Positions 53,298 through 64,000 of a stretch of 64,000 nt of DNA are shown in pieces; within the stretch, counting starts at the first letter, position 1, and every line of letters starts with the position of its first letter. A model generated the notes under the pieces. It was not told the origin of the DNA and made no database searches. It saw only the letters and a program-made list of their open reading frames with translations. The translations under genes and the position numbers were made by a program. This stretch comes from Gracilariopsis chorda (lineage: Eukaryota > Rhodophyta > Florideophyceae > Gracilariales > Gracilariaceae), in contig NBIV01000254.1 of assembly GCA_003194525.1 (NCBI GenBank), positions 1-64,000 of the forward strand. Direction: 5' to 3'.

Positions 53298-55150
53298 ATG
53301 TCATCCCTGGCTGTAAATTATCAGAACGGTTCTGACAATGCTGTTGGTGGGAACTTGGAGGGCGAAACGCGCACGTGTGCATCCGTACTGTATCGGTTTG
53401 GTAACAGTGAAGTCGATCTGAATAACCAAAGAAAGCTTTCGGGTGCGTGTGCCCCAAATGCTGTGACCAAGGTGGTGCCATTCCCCATGGTTCGAACGAC
53501 GTGTCCGTCTCACCCTCATGTGGACTCAGCTGATTTTGTACAACTGGAGTCCCTCCACATCGGCATAGTGGCTCATTTATCTCTTCTAGAAAAGGTGAAC
53601 GAACTTCATCATAACGTGGAAAACTTCCAAGTTTAAGATGTCTTGAGCCATATGTGACTCTTATTTGAAGACGTAAATTCCATGTTAGAGCGTCTGGTAG
53701 CCTCATATACCGTTTCCGAGGATTACAAGACGTTTGCCGAAGATATCCGACTGTCTTTGGAACATATGTATGTTTTTTTGATCCCATTGAGAGCGACCAT
53801 CCGTATAAATGCAGACGTCTCTGCGGATGTGGATTAAGAGGTCGTATCCATCGACTTTTTTCGTCGCTTGGGCAAACGTCAGGGCTGTAAATACAAGAAA
53901 GAAGTTCAACATGTTGACTTGGTTTCGTGAGATTCAGATTCTGATCTCAAGTCAGCAGATTTCTCTTCGCACTCATCGGAGTACGACAATGGACAGACGA
54001 AATCCTGCGAGATGAATTACGAAGTGAATTATAACAATCAGGGAGGTATTTGCTCTCGCGCAAGATGTAGAAGTTTCCGAGGACTCAAAGAGTTGAGACC
54101 CATGAATCTGTTCTACGTACAACTGTTATCGTAAAGTTCTTAGCGATATAATAATAAATCGCCTACTACTCCTGCAGGAGGTACTAGATCAACGAAAGAA
54201 TCAATGAAACGTATGACTATTACTCTTCGATCGATTCGTTTCTCAGGAGAAGATCCAATTTTGGCGCTTGTCTTTCTAGCCCGTGTTTTTCAGGAAACTG
54301 ATATCTTCGGCATACGTGAGGCCCCAGAGTTTCTCAAATTACATTATTTCTCAACAAATATGGCTGAGGACAGGTTCAATTCCGGTAGAGGAACTTCGAG
54401 AGCTCCAGATGGAGGTGCAACCCGCTGGTTTGAATCGGTTCAACACCTCCTAAGGTCATACGCTACTGGGAGCGCCACCCATACGGCGATATGGCCTGAT
54501 GCCATACAAGTCAGAAGTCTCTTGAAAACGAAACGATGTATTTCATCCTCATGAATAAAGCGTTTCACCGTTGTGGTAACGTGTACTCCACCGAGGAGTG
54601 GGGTAGGATGCTCGTTGATGTATTGAATACCACGATACGAGCGCTCGTCGCATGACATCGTGAGGAGAAACGGAAGGGTTTCTACCTTGAACTGGTCCTG
54701 TATTTTCCAGGCAGACGTAGAAACGCAACGTGTAACTATTCAAACGAAACACGAGTAGGAGATAGATCTTCGATTAGAGAGATCACCACCATCGATTTCA
54801 TTGCTCTAGGTCAAAAACTCAAACGGGATATAGATAAAATCAATACGCTGGCATTCAGTCTGACAGATTTGAGGAAACTGAGATGCCGTGAACCTCGGCG
54901 CCGATGTGGGAGAAGACTGCGTCTTCTACGCTCGTGCAACAGCGTTGCAAGTCATGCCACTGGCTGATGATCCAAAAAGATGCCGTCGTACCGGCCTTGA
55001 ACGGGTAGTACCACATCCAAAACTCCGAACGGATAGCAATTATTAGGACGATAAAGCGGCATGGGCTATTTGTCACAGATGTTAACATCATGGTCACATC
55101 GCCCCAAAATGTGACTTGACATTCTGGGCGATGCCCATAGGTACCATGAA
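53298..55150 (+). pseudogene. Gypsy 3 Gag
   Basis: A decayed N-terminal part (53,298-54,190) precedes a clear capsid segment in the 54,204-54,554 frame (IRFSGEDPILALVFLARVFQ, then WFESVQHLLRSYA). A zinc knuckle with exact CX2CX4HX4C spacing lies at about 55,064-55,106, carrying an in-frame stop within it (CHRC-stop-HHGHIAPKC). Several frame changes separate these parts. Confidence 0.7.
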
Positions 55151-55572
55151 CTACCAAACTTTGACCAAAGCGGATCGGGATCGAGTGCCGAGTATTTCCT
55201 ACGAGAAGTTGAAGGCATTGCTCGCTAATGCCACATTGGCACGAACGGGTATTCCCGTGGATAACCTAAGTAATGATCAACCGGTAGACGCGTTTGTAAC
55301 TATGAATGGGATTAATTCTGGTTCGCATCATGGGACACTCACACCACATTCGGTTAATCTTTCCTCGAAACAATAAATGCGGGAGTCTACCAAACTCTAA
55401 AGCCGTCTTCTGAGCCGAATTTGAAACCCAAGGCAGTACGGCTTCGCTCCCCAGCTTCCATGACCTTCGCGAAGATATTGGCTGCAACTAACATTAGCTC
55501 GGAACCAATTAGGCTCTACGTCTTCCGTCCATCTGTTCTCATTATTCTCGTAATTCAGATAGAGATCTGGTC

Positions 55573-55890
55573 ATGGCCAAGCGAAATGGCAAAGTATACG
55601 CTGACCTTGGCATGTCCATTCAATATATGGTTTGGCTGACATCTGTTGTGGATACGAGAGCTGTGCCCAGCTTTATCAGCTCTGAACTTGTACCCCTCGC
55701 TTTTGGGGATCACGTACGCTGTAAACAAAGCCTGGACATCGCTGAAGCAGACAATAATCTTCTAAAGGCCTTCAAATACAATCCTCTCGTCATGAGATTG
55801 GGCACCTGCACGGTTCACCTGGGGTTTGTCTTGTGCGATAAACTCACGGCATAAGTTGTTCTTGGTTGTGACGTCTTTGATCTCTTTGTC
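55573..55890 (+). pseudogene. Gypsy 3 protease
   Basis: The frame includes VVDTRAVPSFISSELVP, a retropepsin active site in which Asp-Thr-Gly has become Asp-Thr-Arg. VVLGCDVFDLFV, the characteristic end of the domain, follows after a stop (55,852-55,854). Substitution of the Gly predicts loss of function. Confidence 0.75.
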
Positions 55891-55898
55891 GGAGCAGC

Positions 55899-56830
55899 TT
55901 GCCCCGTGCGAGAACCGTGGAAATGGCACAAGGTTTTACAGTAACGATTGTTCAGAAACCGCTCAAGCGTGCTACTCAGAAGCGAGTGCCGGCCTTGCCT
56001 GATCAGGAAGTGCAGAAAACGAATCCCGTTTCTTTCAAGGTTGCTTTCAAACAGAGTGGGTACCATGTGTTACAAAATCTTTCTTCGTTAAATGACCAGC
56101 GCCAACTCGCGCTTGTGAACGGAGTGGTTCCAATCAACTCTGATGTTTCGTTTATGGTTCTGGTTACAAACGTTGGCAAAACCGATTCCTGATTCTGGTA
56201 CTCCCACATCCGCAGATAATCGTGCCAACGAACATCCCCATGGCTGCTGTCCCTAGATTGGAAGACCTTAAGGAGGAGGAGTCCAAATCTGCTAATGCTC
56301 AGCGTAAATTGGATCCAGATGTCAAGAGGAAATGATTTACAGAGATCCGTGCGCTCCCGAAATGCACAGAACAGACGAGTACCTTAGAGGAACTCGAAGC
56401 GCTACTAAGACCATATCCCTGACTCTCATCGCCAGAAGCTACGGGATATGTTTCGTGAGCTTACACGTATTTGGGACGGTTCATTTGAAACGATATGACC
56501 TAGCGGAGCATCATATTGATTTGCTACAGACGACTAGGCCAGTCGCACAAGATCCTCATCGGGCTGGAACGAAATACTATGAATAGGAAAGTTCTCACAT
56601 CGAGAAGATGTTATGCTATGAGGTAATTGAACTCACTCAGTCACCCTGTGCTTTGCTAGTCATCCTGTTTCCGAGATTGGATGGCTCTTGGAGCTTTAGT
56701 GTCGACCATAAAGGTAATAATGCTGTTACTGTCAAATAAGTTTACCCGATTGCTCGGATCGACCAGCACATTGATTCAATTCGAGGTGCTGCGGTGTTCA
56801 TCGCCCGTCGCGCCAACTAGGTGTAGTAAA
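55899..56830 (+). pseudogene. Gypsy 3 pre-RT region and RT N-terminus
   Basis: The first part (55,899-56,192) matches the segment between protease and RT in gypsy elements (LALVNGVVPINSDVSFMVLV). Later frames give EKMLCYEVIELTQSPCA, DGSWSFSVDHKG and VYPIARIDQHIDSIRGAAVF, the RT fingers region up to just before motif A. The match ends at about 56,830. Motif A resumes near 60,715. Confidence 0.75.
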
Positions 56831-57770
56831 TGGGTGTACCGCAATGTGCTACACTGGTGACCATCCACTATCAGCAGAGCTAACAGCGGTTAGAGCGTGG
56901 AAGGAGGATCCTAAAAAGCCCAGAGGATTTCCAATATTCTCTGACTAGGTCCCATACTTCCAACGAAAGTACAACCAGCGGGAAATGCGCACAAATCTCA
57001 AGTGGATAAGCATGTAATAGACATACAATCGTCGTTTTGCAGTCGAAACTAGACCTATCGGTAAACCGGGAACGTTGCTTGGCCATCGAGAACGTGGACA
57101 CAGCCCTGAGATTGAAACAAAGCCCGGAAGAGGGCCTACGTTGGCGTCGTGTGAAACGCTTCGGTCGGACACCCGATAAGTGGACGCTGGAGATCGGAGT
57201 ATCCTTCACACTGCGCCAGGGCCCAGAGGTGTACGTCTGCTACAGCTACGCCGTCTGGCAGCCGAGATGAGCGGTGCTCACGGTCCGGTGTTCGTGCCCG
57301 CACCCAAGTGTCATGGTTGACACTGTAGGTCGGCTGTCTACTTTGAAAAAACGGTTGTCTGAAGCCGAACCGGCTAAGAAACAGCGCAAGGCGCACTACT
57401 GGTAGTCGGGGGTAAGTTTCTGCGATGATATAACGGGTAAGACCCGGCGAGTGCGGGACACGAGGTGAGCCTTGACTACAGTTGCGCAGACTATAGCCCG
57501 TTTTGTGGGCGTCGACACAGCAGTACTTCCGTGAAGAATAGTGTTGCAATAACAGAACTGGAGTTTTGACGCCACCAAAGTTCGACAGACTTCACTTAGA
57601 AGCTGGAGCGTGAGCTTGGTATATTGAGAACGCCTTCTGCTAATACCGCTTTTCTATAGTTAGCCTACTCTAACTAATAAGTGCATACTTTTACAAGTGT
57701 ACACGTGCTCGCGTGCTGCGGTCGACCGAAAGCCATTGCCACACGTGCATACTCGACGCCCGACGGGACC
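56831..57770. other. Interval between RT fragment and piggyBac copy 2
   Basis: About 940 bp not matching gypsy RT. A + strand frame at 57,037-57,270 encodes a basic, Trp-containing peptide of unknown type. The interval may be another insertion, or flanking DNA brought in when the gypsy was broken. Confidence 0.35.
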
Positions 57771-57978
57771 CTAGTGTCTATCTGACCAGCGACCTCATAT
57801 GAGGTCAATTTTAATTACTCTAGAACTTTATCAAAACCTTAAAACTTTTCCAAAAACTTTTTCGCTTTGATCTTCTCATCATGTCTTCTACGCCGGCAGC
57901 GCTGAAACATGTCCACAACACATCATCAATAGTCGTAACTGTCACATCAAGCACTATCATCAACAACATTCGTACACA

Positions 57979-59307
57979 ATGGCCCCGTCCACAGATCTTC
58001 GCAGAACTGTTGGAACAACTGTCAACAGCCGTGCTTGTCTGGTTACAAATGACGCTGAATGCAAACGTTATTACGGATCTCTATGGAATTCAACAACGGT
58101 ACACGGTTCTGTCCTCAAGGTTGACATTCGTAAGATCAACAATCGAAATCTTACTTTTCTGACTGTGAAGTTTAGTCTACCGAACCGAGAAAAAGAAGTA
58201 ACTCTACCTCTATCTAGTTTCAAGCTAGGTACCGGTGTTGACGAAGCCGTGAATGCTGCAGAAGAGCCTATTACCGAGGTTGAAACCATTAATACGCAAA
58301 ATGTGGAGGAAGATGCTCTTGTGACACCATCTCAGATGCAAGTTTTGCAACTGCAAACAAGTTCATTAAGCGAAAATGCACCTGTCCAATCAACTGTGAT
58401 TCATGGTCGTGTGTGGGAAACCTGTAAGACGTTGAGTCCTCTGAATGGTTGTATGCAAATGCATCAGTGGAAAGTGGTTGGCCCAGCTGAAGATTTTATC
58501 TCACCGCGTCCGGTTCCTCCAAACATGAGTGCATTAGATTTCTTTCTTTGGATGTTCCCTATGCAGAATTTGCAGTTCATAGTGAACAGAACAAATGTTT
58601 GGTTAGAAAGCAAAGACGTTCGGAGGACTTCAGGGGGAGAATTGCTCAAATTCTTTGGAATTCTTATCCTCATGACTCGCATTGAGTTCTCTAACAGAAG
58701 GGATCTTTGGAGCCTCGAGCCTTTTTCTAAGTTTATTCCTCAGCCAAACATTGGTCTTGCGATGTCACGGAACAGATTTGAAATGCTTAGAAGTTCAATA
58801 TGCTTCAGCGGAAATGGTGTGACTGAAGAGCAGGGAATCGCGCGTTGGTCCTTCGTAACAGATTTCGTGAAGGCAATCAATGACCATCGTCGGTCTTTTG
58901 TCACGCCATCACATGCCTTATGTGTTGACGAAGGAATGTCACGATGGTACGGATTAGGCGGTAATTGGATTGATGTCGGGCTTCCGCACTATACGGCATT
59001 AGACAGAAAGCCGGAAAATGGTCTTGAAATGAAGGCCGTATGGTGTGCACGAAGTGGCATAATGCTGAAAATTGAGCTCAATATGGGTGCAAATATTCCG
59101 GAACAAGTTTTTGATTCTGATAACGCCCATGGAACGGCAGTCTTACTTCGCTTAGTGCAACCATGGTTTGGATCAGAAAGGTTGGTATGTGCAGATTCCT
59201 TTTTTGCGTCTGTCAGTACAGCGAAAGCATTACTGGAAAAAGGTTTAAGGTTTACTGGAGTTGTCAAAAATGCTACTCGTGAATATCCCATGACACATCT
59301 CTCCTAA
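57979..59307 (+). pseudogene. piggyBac-like transposase copy 2, N-terminal and central part
   Basis: A 442-codon frame. Residues 1-90 contain the N-terminal segment shared with copy 1. Residues 185-240 lead into DDE_Tnp_1_7 (ALDFFLWMFPMQNLQFI, FFGILILMTRIEF). The first catalytic Asp is in CVDEGMSRW (about 58,921-58,947) and the second in CADSFFAS (about 59,193-59,214). The TAA at 59,305-59,307 follows NATREYPMTHLS, which in copy 1 continues without a stop, so it is a mutation. The transposase cuts and pastes the element by a hairpin mechanism in known relatives. Confidence 0.92.
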
Positions 59308-60083
59308 ACTACTTTATCAGACAGGGGAGATTTTGTATCTATGCTATCGAAAGGAAGCATTATCAATAATGATATAATGGCTGTAATGTGGATGGACAGA
59401 GAAAGAAGGTATTTCGTATCAACCTCTGGCACGGTTAATCCTGGCTGTCCTATTATTCGAGAAGGTGGAGACGGGAGGAAAATATTTCTAAGAAAGTGGA
59501 AATGGAGGTCGCAATTACCGAAGTGTGTGAAGAGTATTACAAAAACTGTTCAATGGTCGATCGCCATAACAGATGCAGACAAGATGATCTGAATCTGGAG
59601 AAGAAACTTGAAGTGAAAGAGTGGTCATTTCGAGTGAACTGCTCTCTTTTATCGATTTGTATTGTGGACGCCTGGGAGTTGTACAAAGCCGCACATGGAA
59701 CCCGAAACGTGAAAAGTCCGCACCACTTCTATTGCCAATTGGCTGATGAACTAATTGAGAATAAAAGGGATACCACAGGTCTAATGAGCAGAGATGAGCA
59801 AGAATGCGAAAATGATCATGAGAAGCCAATGTTTGCAGGCACTGGCTTGCATTTAATGCAGACGAATAGAAGGAGAAAAAACAAGGATGGTAAGATTACA
59901 AAAGCTTTATATCAAGGACGATGCAGTTTCTGCAAAGGTAATTTAAAGTCCAAGGTTTTATGTTCTAGCTGCTATATCAGAAAAGAAAAAGAAGTGTTTC
60001 TATGTCACACTGGTACTAATAGAGATTGTTTTATGAAACACATTGAAGAGTGTCACGGTATAATGAAGTTCAAAAGCTCATGA
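59308..60083 (+). pseudogene. piggyBac-like transposase copy 2, C-terminal part
   Basis: After the stop the same frame continues with the third catalytic Asp (IMAVMWMDRERRYF, about 59,376-59,412). A frameshift near 59,470-59,500 moves it to the 59,496-60,083 frame. That frame carries the rest of the domain (EEYYKNCSMVDRHNRC, ELADELIENKRDT-like) and the Cys/His tail (GRCSFCKGNLKSKVLCSSC ... LCHTGT ... ECHG), a piggyBac-type zinc-binding end. Confidence 0.9.
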
Positions 60084-60360
60084 AGGTGTCCACAACTTTG
60101 TCAACCTTCGTTTTTTTAATTAAAAATCTATGTTTGAATGCAAAAGTTTACAATAAGTTCATTTTTTCTTTAGCCCCCTACTAATTCAATCCGCGTTATT
60201 TAGACTTGCTAGATTATTTAAACTCTATTACGAAACTGTCCTTTTAACAGATTTCACCGTATTATTTCTGCTGTTAAAGTGGGTGTTATAAACGTTCTGA
60301 GAGTTTAAAGATATTTAGAATTAGTCGAGCTCCCGAAGGAGTTTTGGAGTTTTATGAAAC

Positions 60361-60520
60361 TCGCCGAGGTTCGAACTCATGTTTAGTTGCTCGCATGTGA
60401 CCTGAAGACCACTGAGCTGCTGTTATGGCTCAGTGGTCGTCTTCTACAAGTACTTATAGTTGAAAGACCACCGGGTTGGCCAGGTTTCAAGTTCAAATTT
60501 GAAATGTGGGGCCATGCGGA
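60361..60520. repeat. Inverted tRNA-like segment in the piggyBac 2 3' region
   Basis: GACCACTGAGC (60,407-60,417) and GCTCAGTGGTC (60,428-60,438) form a perfect 11-bp inverted repeat. Each arm resembles a tRNA A box. The - strand also has GAGTTCGAACCTC, a B-box/T-arm match at the right distance (60,367-60,379). The + strand has a weaker B box (AGGTTTCAAGTTC). No complete cloverleaf forms, so this looks like two tRNA-derived fragments head to head, not a gene. Confidence 0.4.
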
Positions 60521-60699
60521 TCAGATTTCAATTTTTTTTAATTTTGCGTGCCGTTGCGCTGACCTCATATGAGGTCAGCGCACCGGTCCGATAGACACTA
60601 GTGCAAAGCAGCACTCCCATCAAAAAAAGGAAACAATTCAGAGCACCGACCTGTAATTTAAAGTGCACTGAACCGTAGCGGTCGGGCCTCTGGCCTCTC

Positions 60700-61760
60700 T
60701 ATAATGGCAAGGATTACTTTGCTACACTGGGGTTATTAGCAAGTTTCTATTCAGAAGTAGGACAGCGAAAAGACTGCGTGTGGATGTCACCAAGGATCAT
60801 ATAAATTTCAATGAATGCTATTGGGCTTTCCAGTTCACCTGCTAAGTTTCAAAACGCCAGAGAAATTGTATTGACAAGGTTCAAATGGAGATTCGTATTG
60901 GTGTATCTAGATAATATACTCGTGTTTTACAACACCCTGCATAATGACATAACCCATGCGCGGAACGTCATGCGTTTTTGAAGAGATTCCGTAATTACTC
61001 TAAACTTCTAGAAGTGTAAAATATATGCGGAATAGTTCAAGTATCTTGAAAATACAATGCGCTCCAGACAGCTCTCGAGAGACGAGGTGAGAGGTACGTC
61101 GCTGAAGGAAGAACTCGAAACATCCGACTACGCAGACGAAACTTCAATCATGTCTCGGGCTTTGTAATTTATATCGTCGTTTTGTCCCGAACTTTGCGGA
61201 GCCTGCAATTCCTCTGAGTGCCCTCCTAAGATAGAGATAACTAGTTACACTGGAACCATTTTAGCAAACCGAAAGCGTCTGCCTTCAAGGACATCATCAA
61301 CGCCCTAACGTCTCCGCCTATCGTACTGCTCTCAAGTTTTGGTCTACTTTATGAACTGGATACAGACGCCACCGATAACCGGATTTATTGTCCCATATTT
61401 CAAGTGACCGAAGACAATGAATGATACCTAATCAAATAATTGCCTTTTATATTTAATGTGACCGAATGTTACATCTCGGATTCTGAGAAGCAGTGCCTCG
61501 CCGTCGTACGGGCGATTACCACTGTTAGGCCATAGTTCATGGGAGCTCAATTTGAAGAATATGCGAAGCACTTCTGTGTTTTTTGGCTCGTTGAGTGAGC
61601 TGGTCTTTCGACGACCCTCATGCATTGGCACCTCTGCCTCTCGGAATTAGATTTCGATTTACTCTACAAAAGAAGGGAACGCTTAAGACGGAAGCAGACG
61701 ATTTATCCCGCATGTGAACCACTGCTGATGCATAACCCGTCGAAGATCTCGATGTACTGG
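60700..61760 (+). pseudogene. Gypsy 3 RT C-terminal part and RNase H
   Basis: RT motif A reads FATLGLLASFY, with Gly in place of the catalytic Asp. The catalytic box reads VYLDNILVF, with Asn for the second Asp (about 60,900-60,930). RNase H follows: YELDTDATDNRI (about 61,350-61,385), SEKQCLAVVRAITTVRP and LSELDFDLLYK in shifting frames. Loss of catalytic residues as well as stops shows long decay. Confidence 0.75.
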
Positions 61761-62039
61761 TTTCGTGGTTGAAAATGATGCAAGGAGTACCTAGGATGTT
61801 TCAGACCATATGTGTGATGCTGTTCTCGCTTCTGAGTCTTCAGAACCCCGAGGGAAGGTTCTTTTACGCTCATTGCTCCCAAAGACTTGATTTAGAAAAA
61901 GCAATATGACCAGTTGTGTACACAGATTCGTGCTTGCCTAAATGGAGTATATGACTTAAGAATCTGGGCAGAGGATCAGAGATATCTTCTACCGTTGTTT
62001 AGTTCTCCTCCCCCAATTGTGGTGGCCTATTTGGTACAG

Positions 62040-63090
62040 CAAAGAGAGATCCACCTCTCTCATTACCTGAACATTGAAGCACATCCATGAAATATATAGA
62101 GTTATACCTCTATCAGAAGCAATTTGATATGCCCGACATGGCGTTCCATTGCTATGCACTTCACCTTTCCTGTGTGTAATGGGCTAAGAACAAAGTGATC
62201 ATACGGGAATATTACATAAAATTAACGCTGCTCCGAGCTTACGCTACGCTAGAATTTGTCGCCACCGATATGGTGGACGAGTGGCTGCGAACGCCCCGCG
62301 AAAACCACTATTTCATTGTGGGAATGAAACGGTTTTCTGTATTCCCACAAATTTTCCCGCCAAAACGGATTACATCCGTAACGGTGGCACAGGACTTTGT
62401 CACCCACCGAGTATTCAATTATGTTCCACCAGTCAATTTACTATCCTGCTATGGTCCCCAATGTACGTCCAATTTCTTTGAAGATGTTAGTCGTAATACT
62501 GATGGTAGACATATGTTTTTCAGTACATATCAACCGCAGAGTAATGGAAAATTGGAGCGATTTATCCGTACGATGCTTAACGCATTAGGCTCTTATGCTG
62601 CAGATAATCCAAAGGATTAGGAGCTTTGTTCTGGTGGGGCTACGTATGCATGCAATACCCCGCTACATCAAGTTACGTCGCTCTCATCTATTCAATTGGT
62701 GTTGTCGCGAAGTCCGCCCTCGGGGGGCTATCGAAGCTGAACTGACGATGTCGGAGCTCACTACAACGAGGCTACACCGGACCAGCTGGAGGCACGGTGT
62801 AAAAAATATGTTACCGTTTGCACCGAAAGCTATGGGCGAAGCTCAACTTTCGTGAAGCGTTACTCTGACGTCAAGTTGCGTCAAACGCTACCGCCGGAAA
62901 ACACAAATGACTTTGTTTTCCTTCGTAAGGAGTACCATAATACGACAAAGAAAGGGCGTCATAACGTTTCTTTAATCGTGAGCAGACACTAACGTGTGAT
63001 ATCTACTACAAACGACACAGTGGTATCGGACACCGACCAACAACACGAGCGGGTTCCAGTCGATCGCATTACAATGTTTCCTAACCCTCT
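62040..63090 (+). pseudogene. Gypsy 3 integrase
   Basis: The 62,195-62,620 frame has the core: LEFVATDMVDEW (first Asp), LLSCYGPQC, where the second Asp is Cys, and TYQPQSNGKLERFIRTML with the third acidic residue (Glu of LERF). After a break, the C-terminal region continues (ATPDQLEARCKKYVTVCTES, TKKGRHNVSLIVSRH, ERVPVDRITMFPNP) up to about 63,085. The pattern is that of the gypsy integrase end. Confidence 0.8.
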
Positions 63091-63239
63091 CCAAAACTCT
63101 TGGTACCGGGAATACCTTCAAAGGCATACTGGACTCATAAGATCAGTTCGAGGTTGATTCTCCATCGTGCCTTCCCATCCTACCGCACTCAGATTGGAAT
63201 TTATCGAGCCTATCGAGGGAATTAGACGTCCTTCTTCAC

Positions 63240-63470
63240 CACGAATGCCCAAATACTCCAACTCCCTCAACTAAAATAAACCCCTTAACCCATCTTATTA
63301 GTTTCATAGCTACGTCATAAGAAGGAGCGGGAGCTTCAATCGCTGTCGACCTACCGGCGTTGCTCGTAGAAGCAGTTACAAAGTACCAGCGCTTTAATCG
63401 CAACTTGCTAGTTGTAGACGTTGGACCTCTCAGGAAATATGGGAGCCTGGTTAGGAAAAGTCCATAAAGG
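63240..63470 (+). pseudogene. Possible chromodomain relic of gypsy 3
   Basis: In one + strand frame SYKVPAL-stop-SQLASCRRWTSQEIWEPG keeps the spacing of the chromodomain YxVxW...WEP core. It lies where chromoviruses carry this domain, about 250 bp past the integrase end. The match is weak. Confidence 0.35.
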
Positions 63471-64000
63471 GAAGACACCACTGTAAAATTGTCTGGCCGT
63501 TTGGCTCTCCCGTCGGGAATGGAACATCGCAATGGCAATACCACGCAAACCGTTGGTGCTGTGATCAATGGCTAAGAGCGCCTAATGTTTGCTGACCATG
63601 ACTTGAGTTATCCTGATGAGGACAAAGACCAGGACCCGGTGCACAACACGTGTTGATGTTTGTAATCTCAGCATAGCGGGAAGAATAGGGCTCTCGTGGA
63701 AAATCTAGAGGGGATATGAAGCTGAATCGTGCGCCACGACGTTTGAGAAGCATGAGCACACGTTCGTCACATGGCGCAGAACCCATATATGCATGTGGAC
63801 GTAACACACTTGTAGCGTCACTTGGACACTGTGTTGCTGCAGTAACTTAAATTGTAACCGTGTACACGACAACCAGTGACACCCATCTGTAAGGGTTAAA
63901 CTGAAGTGATACCGGCACTCTGGGCGTCTAACGGCGATGGGCATCCAATGAAGATGCAGGACACACGAACCGTAGCCGGGTCGATCTGCCTCCATGCTCA
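63471..64000. other. Unassigned right edge of the window
   Basis: No feature is recognised. It may hold the start of the gypsy 3 3' LTR, but with no second copy to compare this cannot be shown. Confidence 0.3.

Larger units (their letters stand above)
57775..60597 (+). mobile_element. piggyBac-like transposon, copy 2
   Basis: A 2,823-bp element with inverted ends TGTCTATCTGACC... and ...GGTCCGATAGACA, flanked by CTAG (57,771-57,774 and 60,598-60,601). A perfect 16-bp palindrome GACCTCATATGAGGTC lies 16 bp inside the transposase 5' end (57,791-57,806) and 21 bp inside the 3' end (60,561-60,576). The same 16/21 asymmetry is seen in copy 1. The transposase has one stop and one frameshift. It lies within the split RT of gypsy 3. 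Confidence 0.9.
53298..63470 (+). mobile_element. Decayed Ty3/gypsy element (gypsy 3), interrupted
   Basis: In order on the + strand I recognise gag (53,298-55,150), protease (about 55,570-55,890), RT N-terminal part (to about 56,830), RT C-terminal part (from about 60,700), RNase H, integrase (to about 63,090) and a probable chromodomain. Stops and shifts occur every few hundred bases and catalytic residues are lost. The RT is split by about 3.9 kb that includes piggyBac copy 2. LTRs are not identified. Confidence 0.8.

Noticed and set aside
53059-53787. 242-codon frame on the - strand
   Set aside because: It is opposite the gag region of gypsy 3, whose + strand reading continues into recognisable capsid sequence; the - strand translation shows no domain.
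57811-60541. TTAA pair (57,811-57,814 and 60,538-60,541) as piggyBac target duplication
   Set aside because: The sequences just inside these TTAA sites are not inverted repeats of each other, while inverted-repeat homology continues outside them to the CTAG sites; copy 1 has no TTAA at the equivalent positions.
63236-63568. 110-codon frame on the - strand
   Set aside because: It lies opposite the expected chromodomain position of gypsy 3 and has no recognisable motif.

Overview
This window is eukaryotic nuclear DNA made almost entirely of transposable elements. I see no convincing host gene, rRNA or intact tRNA gene. Every confident open reading frame belongs to a Helitron, an LTR retrotransposon (Ty1/copia or Ty3/gypsy), a piggyBac-like transposon, or a large terminal-inverted-repeat element carrying a Ulp1-type protease. 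The mix would suit a repeat-rich alga, such as a red alga, or an oomycete-like protist. That is inference only; nothing here fixes the species.

Layout. 1-11,373: a head-to-tail Helitron array on the + strand. It holds the 3' end of copy A, non-autonomous copy B (166-2,657), near-complete autonomous copy C (2,658-8,734, Rep-helicase) and non-autonomous copy D (8,735-11,373), joined with no bases between them. 11,374-17,125: unrecognised DNA with a decayed chromodomain gypsy on the - strand (about 13,370-15,400). 17,126-23,597: a copia element on the - strand with two 371-bp LTRs and an extra zinc-finger ORF upstream of gag. 24,489-29,379: a gypsy chromovirus on the - strand with 215-bp LTRs. 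29,380-37,560: pieces of a divergent retroelement on the + strand (gag-like, protease-like, integrase), split by piggyBac-like copy 1 (33,017-35,887, - strand).

37,565-50,115: a roughly 7-kb element with long inverted repeats and a Ulp1 (C48) protease. Its right inverted repeat is split by a young copia element (44,465-49,870; 209-bp LTRs, CTGCT target duplication). 50,140-51,190: an orphan LTR with leader. 53,298-63,470: a decayed gypsy on the + strand (gag, protease, RT, RNase H, integrase, probable chromodomain). Its RT is interrupted by a segment containing piggyBac-like copy 2 (57,775-60,597).

How the parts relate. The elements are nested: copia inside the Ulp1 element, piggyBac 1 inside a retroelement, piggyBac 2 inside a gypsy. 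This gives a relative order of insertion. The most notable observations are the gapless Helitron array; two divergent piggyBac-like elements flanked by CTAG instead of TTAA, with a paralogous uninterrupted site at 30,325-30,328 supporting CTAG as target; the zinc-finger ORF added to a copia; and the Ulp1 inverted-repeat element.
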